Below, piece by piece: positions 11,572 through 19,075 of a stretch of 43,721 nt of DNA. Below the pieces are notes generated by a model, which searched no databases, had not been told where the DNA came from, and was given only the letters and a program-made list of their open reading frames with translations. The translations under genes were made by a program, and so were the position numbers. The stretch is from Acetobacteraceae bacterium (GTDB taxonomy: Bacteria > Pseudomonadota > Alphaproteobacteria > Acetobacterales > Acetobacteraceae), in assembly GCA_025354865.1 (NCBI GenBank), contig JANXMB010000050.1, forward strand, positions 1 through 43,721, written 5' to 3'. Position 1 is the stretch's first letter. Each line of letters starts with the position of its first letter.

Positions 11572-13094
11572 GAGCGGCGCTCCTGCTCGGCGTGCTGCTA
11601 TCGGCGCAATGCGTGGCGCTTGCGGCGCGTGCGCAACCGGTCGGCGGCTTCGACGCGCAGATCGCCACCAGCGTCTATACCGTCGCACTGTCGTTCATGG
11701 CCCCGCGCATCGTCGATCCCGAACCGGTCTCGCGGCTGACCCAATGGGGTTTGCAGGGGCTGACCGCGCTCGATCCCAAGCTGACGATCGATCCGCGCGA
11801 TGGGCGGCTGCGGCTGATCCGGCAGGGCGGCGCGATCTTCGATGCCGCCGCCCCGAAAGATGAGCTGATCGCCAATTGGGTCCCTGCGGCGATTTCGCTG
11901 ACCAAGGCTGCCGTCGGCGCCTCGGCGGCGGTGCGCCAGGCCGGCACCACCGGCGTCGTGCAAGCCTTCTTCGACGAGATGTTCAACCACCTCGATCCCT
12001 ATTCCCGCTACGTGCCCCCGTTCGAGGCCGGGGAAGATCGGGAGGAACGCACCGGCCGCGCCGGCATCGGCGTCGGCTTCGACCAGCGCGGCACGGCGGT
12101 CGTGGTGTCCGAGGTCATCCGCGACGGCCCGGCGGCGGCGGCGGGCATTCGGCCGGGCGATGCGATCCTGGCGATCGACGGCCAAACGGTCAAAGGCTGG
12201 GATGCGCCGATGGTTGCCGCGTCGGTTGCCGGGCCGGAGGATACCAGCTTCACCCTGACCTGGCGCGGGCGCGACGGTAAGCCGCACGAATCCGCCTTCG
12301 TCCGCGTCCTGGTGCCGCCCGAGACTGTCTTCGGCGAGCGGTCCGCCGAGCTTCTTGTGGTGCGCATCGCCGGGTTCAACAACACCACCGATACCCATCT
12401 GGCGCATACGTTGCAGGACGGTCTGGCCGGGGACCATCCGCCGCTCGGCATCGTGCTGGACTTGCGCGGCAATCGCGGCGGCCTGCTGCGGCAGGCGGTG
12501 ACGGTGGCGGATACGTTCCTGCCGGACGGGTTGGTCGCGTCCACCGTCGGGCGGGCGCCGGAGGCGAACCATATCTGGACCTCCACCCCCGGCGAACTGG
12601 CCGAGGGCGTGCCGCTGATCGTCCTGGTGGACGGGCGCACCGCCAGCGCCGCCGAGGTCCTGGCTGCCGCTTTGGCCGATCGCGGCCGAGCGGTGGTGGT
12701 TGGCAGCAGCACGTATGGCAAGGGGTTGGTGCAGACGATCGTGCCGCTGCCCGACGGGGGGGAGTTGTTCGTGACCTGGAGCCGCATTCTCGCCCCGCGT
12801 GGCTGGCCGATCCAGGGCCTGGGGGTGATGCCGCAGGTCTGCACCAGCCTGGGGGCGGGGCCGCTGCAACAGCAAATGGCGGCGCTGGCCGAGGGGGATC
12901 AATCCCTGAAAGGGGCCATCGTCGCCCATCGCATTGCCCGCGCGCCGATCGCCCCGGCGCAGATGCAGTCGATCCGCGATGCCTGTCCGGCCACGCTGGG
13001 GCGTGCCGCCGATCTGGTGGTAGCCCGCAGTCTGGTCGCCAATCCCGCCGCCTATGCTGCGGCGCTGATGCCGCCGATGCGGTCGGGAAACTAA
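11568..13094 (+). CDS. S41-family C-terminal processing peptidase with PDZ domain
   Basis: Exported serine protease of the CtpA/tail-specific protease type, 508 residues. The N-terminus MRAALLLGVLLSAQCVALA followed by ARAQP is a plausible Sec signal peptide, so the protein should act in the periplasm. A PDZ domain spans roughly residues 160-240 (GIGVGFDQRGTAVVV ... GDAILAIDGQTV). The catalytic core has the nucleophile serine in GRTASAAEVLAAAL and the general-base lysine in YGKGLVQTIVPL. Its start overlaps the rnr stop, suggesting coupled translation at the end of the series starting at pyrB. Its stop codon overlaps that of the convergent transporter gene. Confidence 0.92.
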   Translation: MRAALLLGVLLSAQCVALAARAQPVGGFDAQIATSVYTVALSFMAPRIVDPEPVSRLTQWGLQGLTALDPKLTIDPRDGRLRLIRQGGAIFDAAAPKDELIANWVPAAISLTKAAVGASAAVRQAGTTGVVQAFFDEMFNHLDPYSRYVPPFEAGEDREERTGRAGIGVGFDQRGTAVVVSEVIRDGPAAAAGIRPGDAILAIDGQTVKGWDAPMVAASVAGPEDTSFTLTWRGRDGKPHESAFVRVLVPPETVFGERSAELLVVRIAGFNNTTDTHLAHTLQDGLAGDHPPLGIVLDLRGNRGGLLRQAVTVADTFLPDGLVASTVGRAPEANHIWTSTPGELAEGVPLIVLVDGRTASAAEVLAAALADRGRAVVVGSSTYGKGLVQTIVPLPDGGELFVTWSRILAPRGWPIQGLGVMPQVCTSLGAGPLQQQMAALAEGDQSLKGAIVAHRIARAPIAPAQMQSIRDACPATLGRAADLVVARSLVANPAAYAAALMPPMRSGN

Positions 13095-14191
13095 ACCGGC
13101 AACCCGAAGCGGGGGCGCAGGCGGATGCCCAGCCAGCAGCCGGGTAGGACTGCGAAAAACCACACAAAACCGTGCAAGCTGCCCGAGGCGATGCCGCCGA
13201 CCAGGGCGCCGATGTTGCACCCGAACGACAGCCGCGCGCCGATCCCCATCGCCAGCCCGCCCAACGCCGCGCCGATCAGGCCGCGCAAAGGCGGGGTCGG
13301 CTGGTCGCGGAACGTGTTCTTCCAGGCCGCGGCGATCGTGGCGCCTAGCAGCATGCCGATGTCCATGAGCGAGGAGTCTTGCGCCAGGACCGAACCCGCC
13401 AGCGCCTGCCTCGGCCCGTCCCAGGACCAGTATGTCGTATGCGCGACGTCTAAACCCAGTGCCGCCGCCGCTTTCGCGCCCCACAGCGTCAACCCCGTGG
13501 TCACGCCCCAGGGCTGGCCGGACAGCGCGAAGGCCAGGATCGCCAGTACGCCGACGATGGCGGCGTCGCGCAGCCGGCCGATGGAGGGACGGGGGCCTCG
13601 GCCCAGCACGAAGCCGACCAAGGCAGCCGCGAGCAGCAAGGTCGCGGCCAGCCCCACCCACGGCCCGAGGATCCGGGGCAGCACGATTTCCGGCAACGCC
13701 GGCAGCGCGACGGCAGCAGGTAGCATCAACGAGCCCAGAAAACCGCCGATGCAGAAGAACGGCAACACCGCCCACATCCGCCGCGACCCGCCGCCGGCGG
13801 TGTAGAGCGTGCCCGAACCGCAGCCGTTGGCCCATTGCATGCCGACGCCGAACAGCGCCGCGCCGCCGATCAGGGGCAGGCCGATCGGTGCCTCGAACCC
13901 GCTATAGCCGGGCACCAGGGCGGCGACCGGGACGATTGCCAGCGCCGCCACCATGGCGACGACGATCCCGGCGGCGAGGCCCGCCCCATCCCGCCGCACG
14001 ATCCAACTGCGGAAGGCGCCGGTATAGCCGAAATTCATGCTCAAAAACGCCGCCCCCAGCGCCGCAGCCACCCCCAGCAGCCCCATCGCTCGGCTATTCC
14101 CCTCGCGCGCCAGGATGATCGCCACCCCGACCAGCCCGGCGCCGGCCAGGGCCAACACCGCCCGGTCGGCGGTCGCGGTCGATGTGTTCAT
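13091..14191 (-). CDS. YeeE/YedE-family membrane transporter (probable sulfur-compound uptake)
   Basis: Polytopic membrane protein of 366 residues, highly hydrophobic throughout. Cysteine-containing motifs typical of YeeE/YedE (TsuA-type) thiosulfate transporters are present: NGCGSGTLYTAGGGSRR in the middle and SFGCNIGALVGGIASGS near the C-terminus, each in a paired glycine-rich setting. It starts 42 bases after the exported rhodanese gene on the same strand, so the pair probably form an operon that brings in or handles reduced sulfur. Substrate specificity is inferred from family and context. The stop codon shares bases with the stop of the convergent protease gene (CTAA at 13091-13094), leaving no room for a separate terminator. 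Confidence 0.88.
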   Translation of the reverse strand: MNTSTATADRAVLALAGAGLVGVAIILAREGNSRAMGLLGVAAALGAAFLSMNFGYTGAFRSWIVRRDGAGLAAGIVVAMVAALAIVPVAALVPGYSGFEAPIGLPLIGGAALFGVGMQWANGCGSGTLYTAGGGSRRMWAVLPFFCIGGFLGSLMLPAAVALPALPEIVLPRILGPWVGLAATLLLAAALVGFVLGRGPRPSIGRLRDAAIVGVLAILAFALSGQPWGVTTGLTLWGAKAAAALGLDVAHTTYWSWDGPRQALAGSVLAQDSSLMDIGMLLGATIAAAWKNTFRDQPTPPLRGLIGAALGGLAMGIGARLSFGCNIGALVGGIASGSLHGFVWFFAVLPGCWLGIRLRPRFGLPV

Positions 14192-14198
14192 CTTACGT

Positions 14199-14246
14199 TT
14201 CCCACGCGCTCATCGCACGATCTTCCCACGCGCCTATCGCACGATC
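14199..14246. repeat. 24-bp tandem duplication across the rhodanese stop codon
   Basis: 14199-14222 and 14223-14246 are near-identical (TTCCCACGCGC then TC or CT, then ATCGCACGATC). The second copy contains the last codons and stop of the rhodanese gene. The first lies in the gap before the transporter start, so the duplication rebuilt the 3' end of the gene. Confidence 0.8.
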
Positions 14247-15109
14247 GGACGGGACGAATCGCTGGTCCATTGCGACAACGACGCATCGTAGAGCCGGACA
14301 TCGGGGTGTTGCAGCACCTCCGACAGCACGAACCAGTCGGTCGCTGCGAGGTGGCCGGTGTTGCAATACGTGGTGATCGGTGCGGCGCCGACTTTCTCGA
14401 ACAGCGCGACCAAGGCGGCTTTCGGCTTCAGCGCCGTGCCGTCGGCGATCAGGGCGTCGGATTGGTCGATCCAGACGGCATGCGGCAGATGGCCGAAGGC
14501 TTTCACGGCCGGGGATTTGGCGGTGCCGAACCACTGCCCCGGCGGGCGGGCATCGATCAAGGTGCGGTTGCCGCTGGACAGCGTCTGCGCCACCTCGGGC
14601 AATTCGGCGCGGATATCGGGGTTGTAGCGCGGGGTGAACACCGCAGCCGCACGCGGCGCGACGGCGGCGGTTTCGACGCTGTGCCGCTCGGTTGCCCAGC
14701 GCGTCCAGCCGCCGTCCAGGATCGACACATCCGTGTGACCCAGGACCTTGAACGTCCAGTAGACCCGCGCGGTGGCGCCGAAATCGTCGCCGACGATCAC
14801 CGTATGGGTGGCATCGCCAACACCGAGCGCGGCGATCGTAGCGGCGATGCGATCGATCGGGGGGAGGGCGCCGCCAGCCCCGTCTTCGGTCTTGGTGCGC
14901 CATCCCGCCGTTTCGTAGTCGGCTGGCACCGCGCCCGGGATGTGCGCGGTCGCGGCCTCGGTCGTCGAGCGCGGACGGATGTCGAGCACCACCACGCGGG
15001 CATCGTGCAGGTGGGTTTCCAGCCAGTCCGGCTGCACCAGCGGCTGCGCATCGGCTTGGCCGGCGAGGCTTAACACGAACGCCCCCGCGAAAAGGGAGAG
15101 ACGTAGCAT
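14234..15109 (-). CDS. Exported two-domain rhodanese-type sulfurtransferase
   Basis: Thiosulfate/3-mercaptopyruvate sulfurtransferase-like protein of 291 residues. MLRLSLFAGAFVLSLAGQADA is a clear signal peptide, so it acts in the periplasm. The N-terminal rhodanese domain (DARVVVLDIRPRS ... HIPGAVPADYE) lacks the active cysteine. The C-terminal domain carries it in the loop TYCNTGHLAATDW around residue 252, consistent with one active and one structural domain. It is co-directional with the YeeE/YedE transporter and divergent from an Lrp/AsnC regulator 96 bases away. Sulfur handling at the membrane is the simplest joint role; the acceptor is not identifiable. Confidence 0.92.
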   Translation of the reverse strand: MLRLSLFAGAFVLSLAGQADAQPLVQPDWLETHLHDARVVVLDIRPRSTTEAATAHIPGAVPADYETAGWRTKTEDGAGGALPPIDRIAATIAALGVGDATHTVIVGDDFGATARVYWTFKVLGHTDVSILDGGWTRWATERHSVETAAVAPRAAAVFTPRYNPDIRAELPEVAQTLSSGNRTLIDARPPGQWFGTAKSPAVKAFGHLPHAVWIDQSDALIADGTALKPKAALVALFEKVGAAPITTYCNTGHLAATDWFVLSEVLQHPDVRLYDASLSQWTSDSSRPIVR

Positions 15110-15205
15110 CGGATTTCTCCTGTTTGTGGAATTTTTAGTATTTTATACTTTTGGGTGGCGGTCTATACCGCCCATAGGAAAATTTCTGCCACAAACGGGG
15201 GGCTC
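15110..15205. promoter_or_regulatory. Divergent control region with two palindromes (candidate Lrp-type operator)
   Basis: This 96-base spacer separates the rhodanese and Lrp-family starts and is markedly more AT-rich than its surroundings. It holds AGTATTTTATACT (15137-15149; 5-base arms, 3-base centre) and GGCGGT-CTAT-ACCGCC (15157-15172). Their position between a regulator and its divergent neighbour is typical of an autoregulated operator. Binding by the adjacent Lrp protein is inference. Confidence 0.5.
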
Positions 15206-15670
15206 ATGGCAACCGACAAAGATATGGACCGCGTCGATCGGGAGATCCTGAAGCTGATCGCCGTGGATGCGTCGCTCTCGCTCCAGGAAATCGCGGCCAA
15301 GGTGGGGCTGACCCCCACGCCGTGCTGGAAACGCATCCGCCGCATGGAACAGGACGGCATTATCCAACGCCGCGTGGCCGTCCTGGACCCGTCGAAAGTC
15401 GGTTTGCCCGTCTCCGTCTTCGTCGCCGTCGAGACCGCCGACCACTCCGCCGAATGGCTCGGTCGCTTCGCCAAAACGATCGCCGAAACCCCGGAAATCG
15501 TCGATGCCTGGCGCATGAGCGGGGACGTCGATTACCTGCTGCACGTCGTCGTGTCGGACATCGCCGCCTACGACGCGTTCTACCGCAAGCTGATCGCCGC
15601 CATCCCGCTGCGCAATGTCAGCAGCCGTTTCAGCATGGAGCGGATGAAGGACGCGCCGCTGCCGCTATAA
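15206..15670 (+). CDS. Lrp/AsnC-family transcriptional regulator
   Basis: DNA-binding regulator of 154 residues with a full-length Lrp architecture. The N-terminal helix-turn-helix is MDRVDREILKLIAVDASLSL then QEIAAKVGLTPTPCWKRIRR. The C-terminal RAM/effector domain (residues ~70-150) includes VDAWRMSGDVDYLLHVVV. The start is the ATG at 15206, after a G-rich stretch; a GTG at 15155 in frame would place the operator-like repeats inside the gene and is unlikely. It is divergent from the rhodanese-YeeE pair, so a local, possibly sulfur- or cysteine-responsive regulator is plausible. The effector is unknown. Confidence 0.93.
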   Translation: MATDKDMDRVDREILKLIAVDASLSLQEIAAKVGLTPTPCWKRIRRMEQDGIIQRRVAVLDPSKVGLPVSVFVAVETADHSAEWLGRFAKTIAETPEIVDAWRMSGDVDYLLHVVVSDIAAYDAFYRKLIAAIPLRNVSSRFSMERMKDAPLPL

Positions 15671-15685
15671 AAGCGCAGATCGCTA

Positions 15686-16675
15686 CTAAACAGGAACTGG
15701 GGCGTCGGGGTGCAACAGGCCCTGCGCCTTCAAATCCGACCACAGCCCGGCCGGGATCTTGCGGGTGAACAAGGGCAGGTTCTCGTTGAACTCCGCCGCC
15801 GTGCGCGGGCCGGGGATAATCGCGCAGACCGCCGGATGGGCCAGCGGGAATTGCAGCGCCGCCGCCGGCAGCGGCACGTCGTGCGCATCGCACACCGCTT
15901 GCAACTGCTTAACCCGAGCGATGACCTCGGCCGGGGCGGTGGCGTAATTCCAGGTGTCGCGGCCGGCGAGAATGCCGGAGTTCAACGGGCCTCCGACAAT
16001 GATCGAGGTTCCCCGGGCAACACATTGAACCAACAGGTCTTCCAGCGGGGATTGCTCCAGCAACGTGTAGCGCCCGGCGAGCAGGAACGCATCCCAGTCG
16101 CCGATTTTCAGGGCGTCGAGCAGGACCTCTTTCTCGTTCACCCCGATGCCGATCGCACTGACCGTGCCGGTGCGCTTGAGTTCCTCCAGCGCCTTGTAAC
16201 CGCTCTCGGCCAACACCTTGAAATGCTGGGCGTTCAGTTCGTCGCCATGCTGATAGGCGCCGATGTCGTGCACCAAGGCGATGTCGATCCGATCCAGGCC
16301 CAGGCGTTGGAAACTGTCTTCGACCGAGCGCATGATGCCGTCGTAGGAATAGTCGTAGAGGACGTCGAAGGGCATCGGGTGGGTGCGGCCTTCTTTGGTG
16401 GGGCGCAGCAGGCGGCCGACCTTGGTGGACAGCACCCAATCCTGTCGCGGCTTGTCCCGCAACGCGTCCCCGACCCGGTGTTCGGCGGCCCCGATGCCGT
16501 AGAACGGGGCGGTATCGACGAAGCGCACGCCGGCATCCCAGGCGGCGGTGACGATGTCCTCGCCCTGCTGGCGCGTCACTTGGATGCGGGTGCCGCCCAT
16601 GGTGGCGGTGCCCAGACCGAGGGCCGTGACCTCCAGCTTCGTGCGTCCGACCCGGCGTTTTTCCCAAACTGGCAT
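15686..16675 (-). CDS. Aldo/keto reductase (aldose-dehydrogenase type)
   Basis: NAD(P)-dependent TIM-barrel oxidoreductase of 329 residues. The AKR tetrad is visible: D and Y in FVDTAPFYGIG, K in LSTKVGRLL and H in IALVHDIGAYQHG. The sequence resembles the D-threo-aldose 1-dehydrogenase branch (N-terminus RRVGRTKLEVTALGLGTATM). The C-terminus has the usual cofactor-binding end (PGPRTAAEFNENL). The start at 16675 gives MPVWEKRRVGRT. It converges on the Lrp gene with a 15-base gap. A strong inverted repeat (16696-16739) and a copy of a repeated element lie just upstream. The real substrate cannot be read from sequence. Confidence 0.9.
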   Translation of the reverse strand: MPVWEKRRVGRTKLEVTALGLGTATMGGTRIQVTRQQGEDIVTAAWDAGVRFVDTAPFYGIGAAEHRVGDALRDKPRQDWVLSTKVGRLLRPTKEGRTHPMPFDVLYDYSYDGIMRSVEDSFQRLGLDRIDIALVHDIGAYQHGDELNAQHFKVLAESGYKALEELKRTGTVSAIGIGVNEKEVLLDALKIGDWDAFLLAGRYTLLEQSPLEDLLVQCVARGTSIIVGGPLNSGILAGRDTWNYATAPAEVIARVKQLQAVCDAHDVPLPAAALQFPLAHPAVCAIIPGPRTAAEFNENLPLFTRKIPAGLWSDLKAQGLLHPDAPVPV

Positions 16676-16695
16676 GGCGTTTTCCCTATCGTTCT

Positions 16696-16739
16696 TGGAT
16701 CTCGATGCGTTCGCGCGCGCCCGCCCGCATCGAGATCCA
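16696..16739 (-). promoter_or_regulatory. 14-bp perfect inverted repeat upstream of the aldo/keto reductase
   Basis: TGGATCTCGATGCG (16696-16709) pairs perfectly with CGCATCGAGATCCA (16726-16739) around a 16-base GC-rich loop. It lies 21-64 bases before the reductase start and after the nucleoside hydrolase gene on the same strand. No T-run follows in the minus direction, so it could be a 5' leader structure, an operator or a Rho-linked terminator. Confidence 0.55.
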
Positions 16740-16753
16740 GCCTATTGATTATT

Positions 16754-16797
16754 CGCGCGATTCAGACCTCCGGCGTTCCGCCTTCGGTCATCGCGCT
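16754..16797. repeat. REP-like dispersed element (single copy)
   Basis: A 44-base unit beginning CGCGCGATTCAGACC and ending GGTCATCGCGCT; only a few bases differ from the three copies at 26505-26658. Outer arms GCGCGAT/ATCGCGC plus GACC/GGTC can pair, with a small inner GC hairpin. It lies 12 bases beyond the 3' end of the nucleoside hydrolase gene. Confidence 0.8.
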
Positions 16798-16808
16798 CTT
16801 GTTCCGCA

Positions 16809-17732
16809 CTATGGAAGCCAGTTGAACCGTTCGGTCAACAGCGCGAAGAACCCGGCGGCGTCGATGCGTTCCAGCACAGTCGCGTTGGCCGGCGCCCCGG
16901 TGCGACCCCAGCGATCCACGATCGTCCGGCCCCGGCTCGGTCCCGGACCCAAATCCACCTCGACGGAGGCTGGGCGAGTTTCGAACAGCGACGGTTGTAC
17001 CAGCCATGCCAACGCCACGGGGTCGTACAGCGCCGCCCCGGTGCCGCCCAACCGGCGGGAGAACGGCACGCTGCCCTGAATATCGCACGCCGCCGTCAGG
17101 CAGCGCCCATTCCCCGACGCGCGCCACGCGGCCAGATGCGACGCGGTGCACAGCGCCTGGGCGGCGATTTCAAGGGTCGCGAGCACCACCGGCCGGCCGC
17201 AGCGCAACACGATCGCCAGGGCCTCGGGGTCGCTAAGGGCGTTGAATTCCGCTGCCGGGGTGGCATTGCCTTCGCCCCAGGCGCCCGCCATCAGCACGAT
17301 CTGCGCGACATTGGCCAGGATCGCCGGTTCGGTCGCCAAGGCCAGCGCGATGTTGGTGGCCGGGCCGATGCCGACCAAGACCACCGGTTGCGTCGCTGTT
17401 CGCAAAATCCGGCGAATGGCGTCGGCCGCGTGCTCGGCTTCGGCCACCCCGCCCGGCGGCAGCACGACCCCGCCCAGCCCGTCGTTGCCATGCACCGCCG
17501 TCTCGCTCGTGAACGCGCCCAGCAGCGGCCGATCCGCCCCGGCGAACACCGGCACCGCCGCCCCCGTCAGCCCCACCAGCGCCAGCGCGTTGGGCAAGGT
17601 GCGGTCGAGGCCGACATTGCCTCCGGCAACCGTGACTGCCAGAACGTTCAGTTCCGGGGAGCCGAGCGCGAGAAACAGCGCCAGCGCATCGTCGGTGCCG
17701 GGATCGCAATCGAGGATAATGGGCAGGGACAT
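16809..17732 (-). CDS. Inosine/uridine-preferring nucleoside hydrolase
   Basis: Calcium-dependent N-ribohydrolase of 307 residues for purine or pyrimidine nucleoside salvage. The signature metal site DCDPGTDDALALFLAL lies at residues ~7-22. Further ligand segments are GIGPATNIALAL and, near the C-terminus, YDPVALAWLVQPSLF with the metal aspartate. The start is the ATG at 17732, giving MSLPIILDCDPGTDD, preceded on its strand by GCGGAAGATCGACC, a reasonable ribosome binding site. The frame is open upstream but without family similarity. The start codon overlaps the start of the opposing gene by two bases (CATG). Substrate preference is not resolvable. Confidence 0.93.
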   Translation of the reverse strand: MSLPIILDCDPGTDDALALFLALGSPELNVLAVTVAGGNVGLDRTLPNALALVGLTGAAVPVFAGADRPLLGAFTSETAVHGNDGLGGVVLPPGGVAEAEHAADAIRRILRTATQPVVLVGIGPATNIALALATEPAILANVAQIVLMAGAWGEGNATPAAEFNALSDPEALAIVLRCGRPVVLATLEIAAQALCTASHLAAWRASGNGRCLTAACDIQGSVPFSRRLGGTGAALYDPVALAWLVQPSLFETRPASVEVDLGPGPSRGRTIVDRWGRTGAPANATVLERIDAAGFFALLTERFNWLP

Positions 17733-18183
17733 GGTCGATCTTCCGCGCTGGTTGGCCGGGAAAGTGCACACCGTGACCGTGCCGGCGCAAGACTCGCCGC
17801 TGGTGGTGCCGACGCGCGATCGGGTGCGGGCGTTGAAGCGCCATCTGATCGGGGCGTTGCGCGACCTGCGCGCGGTCAAGCACCCCGAACGCGCGATCCA
17901 GAAGCGCACCGCCCAGCCCGAGGGTTTCGCCGCCGACGTGGTGCGGGCCGGATGCTCCGCCTGTCGCGGTCATTGCTGCAAGGGTGGCGGGGAGCATGCC
18001 TACCTCGACGAGCGGACCATGGCGCGCGTCCGCCGCGACAACCCGACGCTGGACGCGGCGGCGACGATCGCGCTGTACGTGTCGTCGATCGCGCCCGAGG
18101 GCTACGCCGGGTCCTGCCTGTTCCACGGCGTGCGCGGCTGCACGCTGGCCAAACCGCTGCGGGCAGAGCTATGCAATACTTAG
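17731..18183 (+). CDS. Cysteine-cluster protein (YkgJ / CxxCxxCC-like), ends at an in-frame amber
   Basis: Encodes 150 residues up to TAG. A metal- or Fe-S-binding cysteine cluster is visible: GCSACRGHCCKGGGEHAYL, then CLFHGVRGCTLAKPLRAELCN, a pattern like the YkgJ / CxxCxxCC family. The usual family end continues past the last cysteine-asparagine pair. Here TAG at 18181-18183 interrupts, but the same frame continues with YCNGLWDFL to another stop at 18321, five bases from the end of livF. I read this as one gene broken by a nonsense codon, or one read through it. The ATG at 17731 overlaps the nucleoside hydrolase start. In-frame GTG codons at 17764 and 17776 are alternatives. The function is unknown. 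Confidence 0.7.
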   Translation: MVDLPRWLAGKVHTVTVPAQDSPLVVPTRDRVRALKRHLIGALRDLRAVKHPERAIQKRTAQPEGFAADVVRAGCSACRGHCCKGGGEHAYLDERTMARVRRDNPTLDAAATIALYVSSIAPEGYAGSCLFHGVRGCTLAKPLRAELCNT

Positions 18184-18190
18184 TATTGCA
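18172..18190. repeat. 19-base perfect palindrome centred on the amber codon
   Basis: TGCAATACTTAGTATTGCA has 9-base arms around a single T and covers the TAG stop of the cysteine-cluster gene. It could be a chance effect of repeated Cys-Asn codons, a hairpin affecting termination, or a protein-binding site. Confidence 0.7.
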
Positions 18191-18321
18191 ATGGGTTATG
18201 GGATTTTCTGAAGATGCGGCCGCTGCCGCAGAACGTCGCGATCCTGGCCACCCGAGGCCCCGTCGAACGCCACGCCGTCGTCAAATCGGCGGCCAGGGAA
18301 GACGCCGTCCGATGGGAGTAG
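18184..18321 (+). pseudogene. In-frame continuation of the cysteine-cluster gene after the amber
   Basis: Forty-five codons follow the TAG at 18181 in the same frame. They begin YCNGLWDFLKMRPLPQNVAI, then ATRGPVERHAVVKSAAR, and end at TAG 18319-18321. The opening YCNGL fits what follows the CNT segment in a cysteine-cluster protein, and the second stop sits directly against the convergent livF gene. A one-base change of TAG to TAT or TAC would restore a 196-residue protein. Confidence 0.55.
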
Positions 18322-18325
18322 CGGT

Positions 18326-19075
18326 TCAGGAACCCAGATAGAACTGCCGGATCAACGCGTTGTTGTTGAGTTCGGCGGCCGATTTGCCCTCGAATTCGAT
18401 GTGGCCGTGGACGATGACATAGCCGCGGTCGGCGATGCGGATCGCCTGGGTGAAGTTCTGCTCGGCCATCAGCACGGCCAGGCCGTAGCCTTCCTTCAAT
18501 TCCGCGATTTTCTCGATCGTCCGCGACACCAGCAGCGGCGCCAGCCCGACCGAGGGCTCGTCGATCAGCAACAGCCTTGGCGCGGACATCAGCGCGCGGG
18601 CCAGCGCCACCATCTGCTGTTCGCCACCGCTCATGGACCCCGCAAGCTGCCCGCGCCGTTCCGCGAGGCGGGGAAAAACCTCCAGGCAGAATGCCATGTT
18701 CCGGGCGATTTCGGACCGAGCGGACTTGCGATAGGCGCCCATCAGCAGGTTTTCGGTCACCGTGAGGCGGGGGAACAGGCGCCGTCCCTCCGGCACGAAG
18801 GCGATGCCGAGGTTGACGATGTCCTCGGTCGAGCGTCCGACCAGATTGTGTTCGGTGCCGTCGATGGTGGCGACGATGCTGCCGGCGAAGGGTTTCACCA
18901 TGCCCATGATGCATTTCATCAGGGTGGATTTGCCGTTGCCGTTGGTGCCCAGCAGCGCCACGGTTTCCCCGTCGCGCACCGTCAGGGACACGCCGTTCAG
19001 CACCCGCACGGCGCCGTAACCGGCATCGAGGCCGGCGATGGTGAGACTAGCTGCCAAGATACGCCGCCACGACAT
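18326..19075 (-). CDS. livF: Branched-chain amino acid-type ABC transporter, ATPase LivF
   Basis: ATP-binding subunit of the hydrophobic-amino-acid uptake family, 249 residues. Walker A is GTNGNGKST, the signature is MSGGEQQ, and Walker B is LLLIDEPSVGLAP. The start is uncertain. ATG at 19075 overlaps livG by 29 bases and has AGGAAG just upstream; TTG at 19057 would give LAASLTIAGLDAGYG. It is the last gene of the livHMGF cluster and converges on the interrupted cysteine-cluster gene. Confidence 0.93.
   Translation of the reverse strand: MSWRRILAASLTIAGLDAGYGAVRVLNGVSLTVRDGETVALLGTNGNGKSTLMKCIMGMVKPFAGSIVATIDGTEHNLVGRSTEDIVNLGIAFVPEGRRLFPRLTVTENLLMGAYRKSARSEIARNMAFCLEVFPRLAERRGQLAGSMSGGEQQMVALARALMSAPRLLLIDEPSVGLAPLLVSRTIEKIAELKEGYGLAVLMAEQNFTQAIRIADRGYVIVHGHIEFEGKSAAELNNNALIRQFYLGS

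Noticed and set aside
11598-13835. Long minus-strand frame opposite the S41 protease and running into the YeeE gene in another frame.
   Set aside because: Both real genes show clear family motifs; this frame does not.
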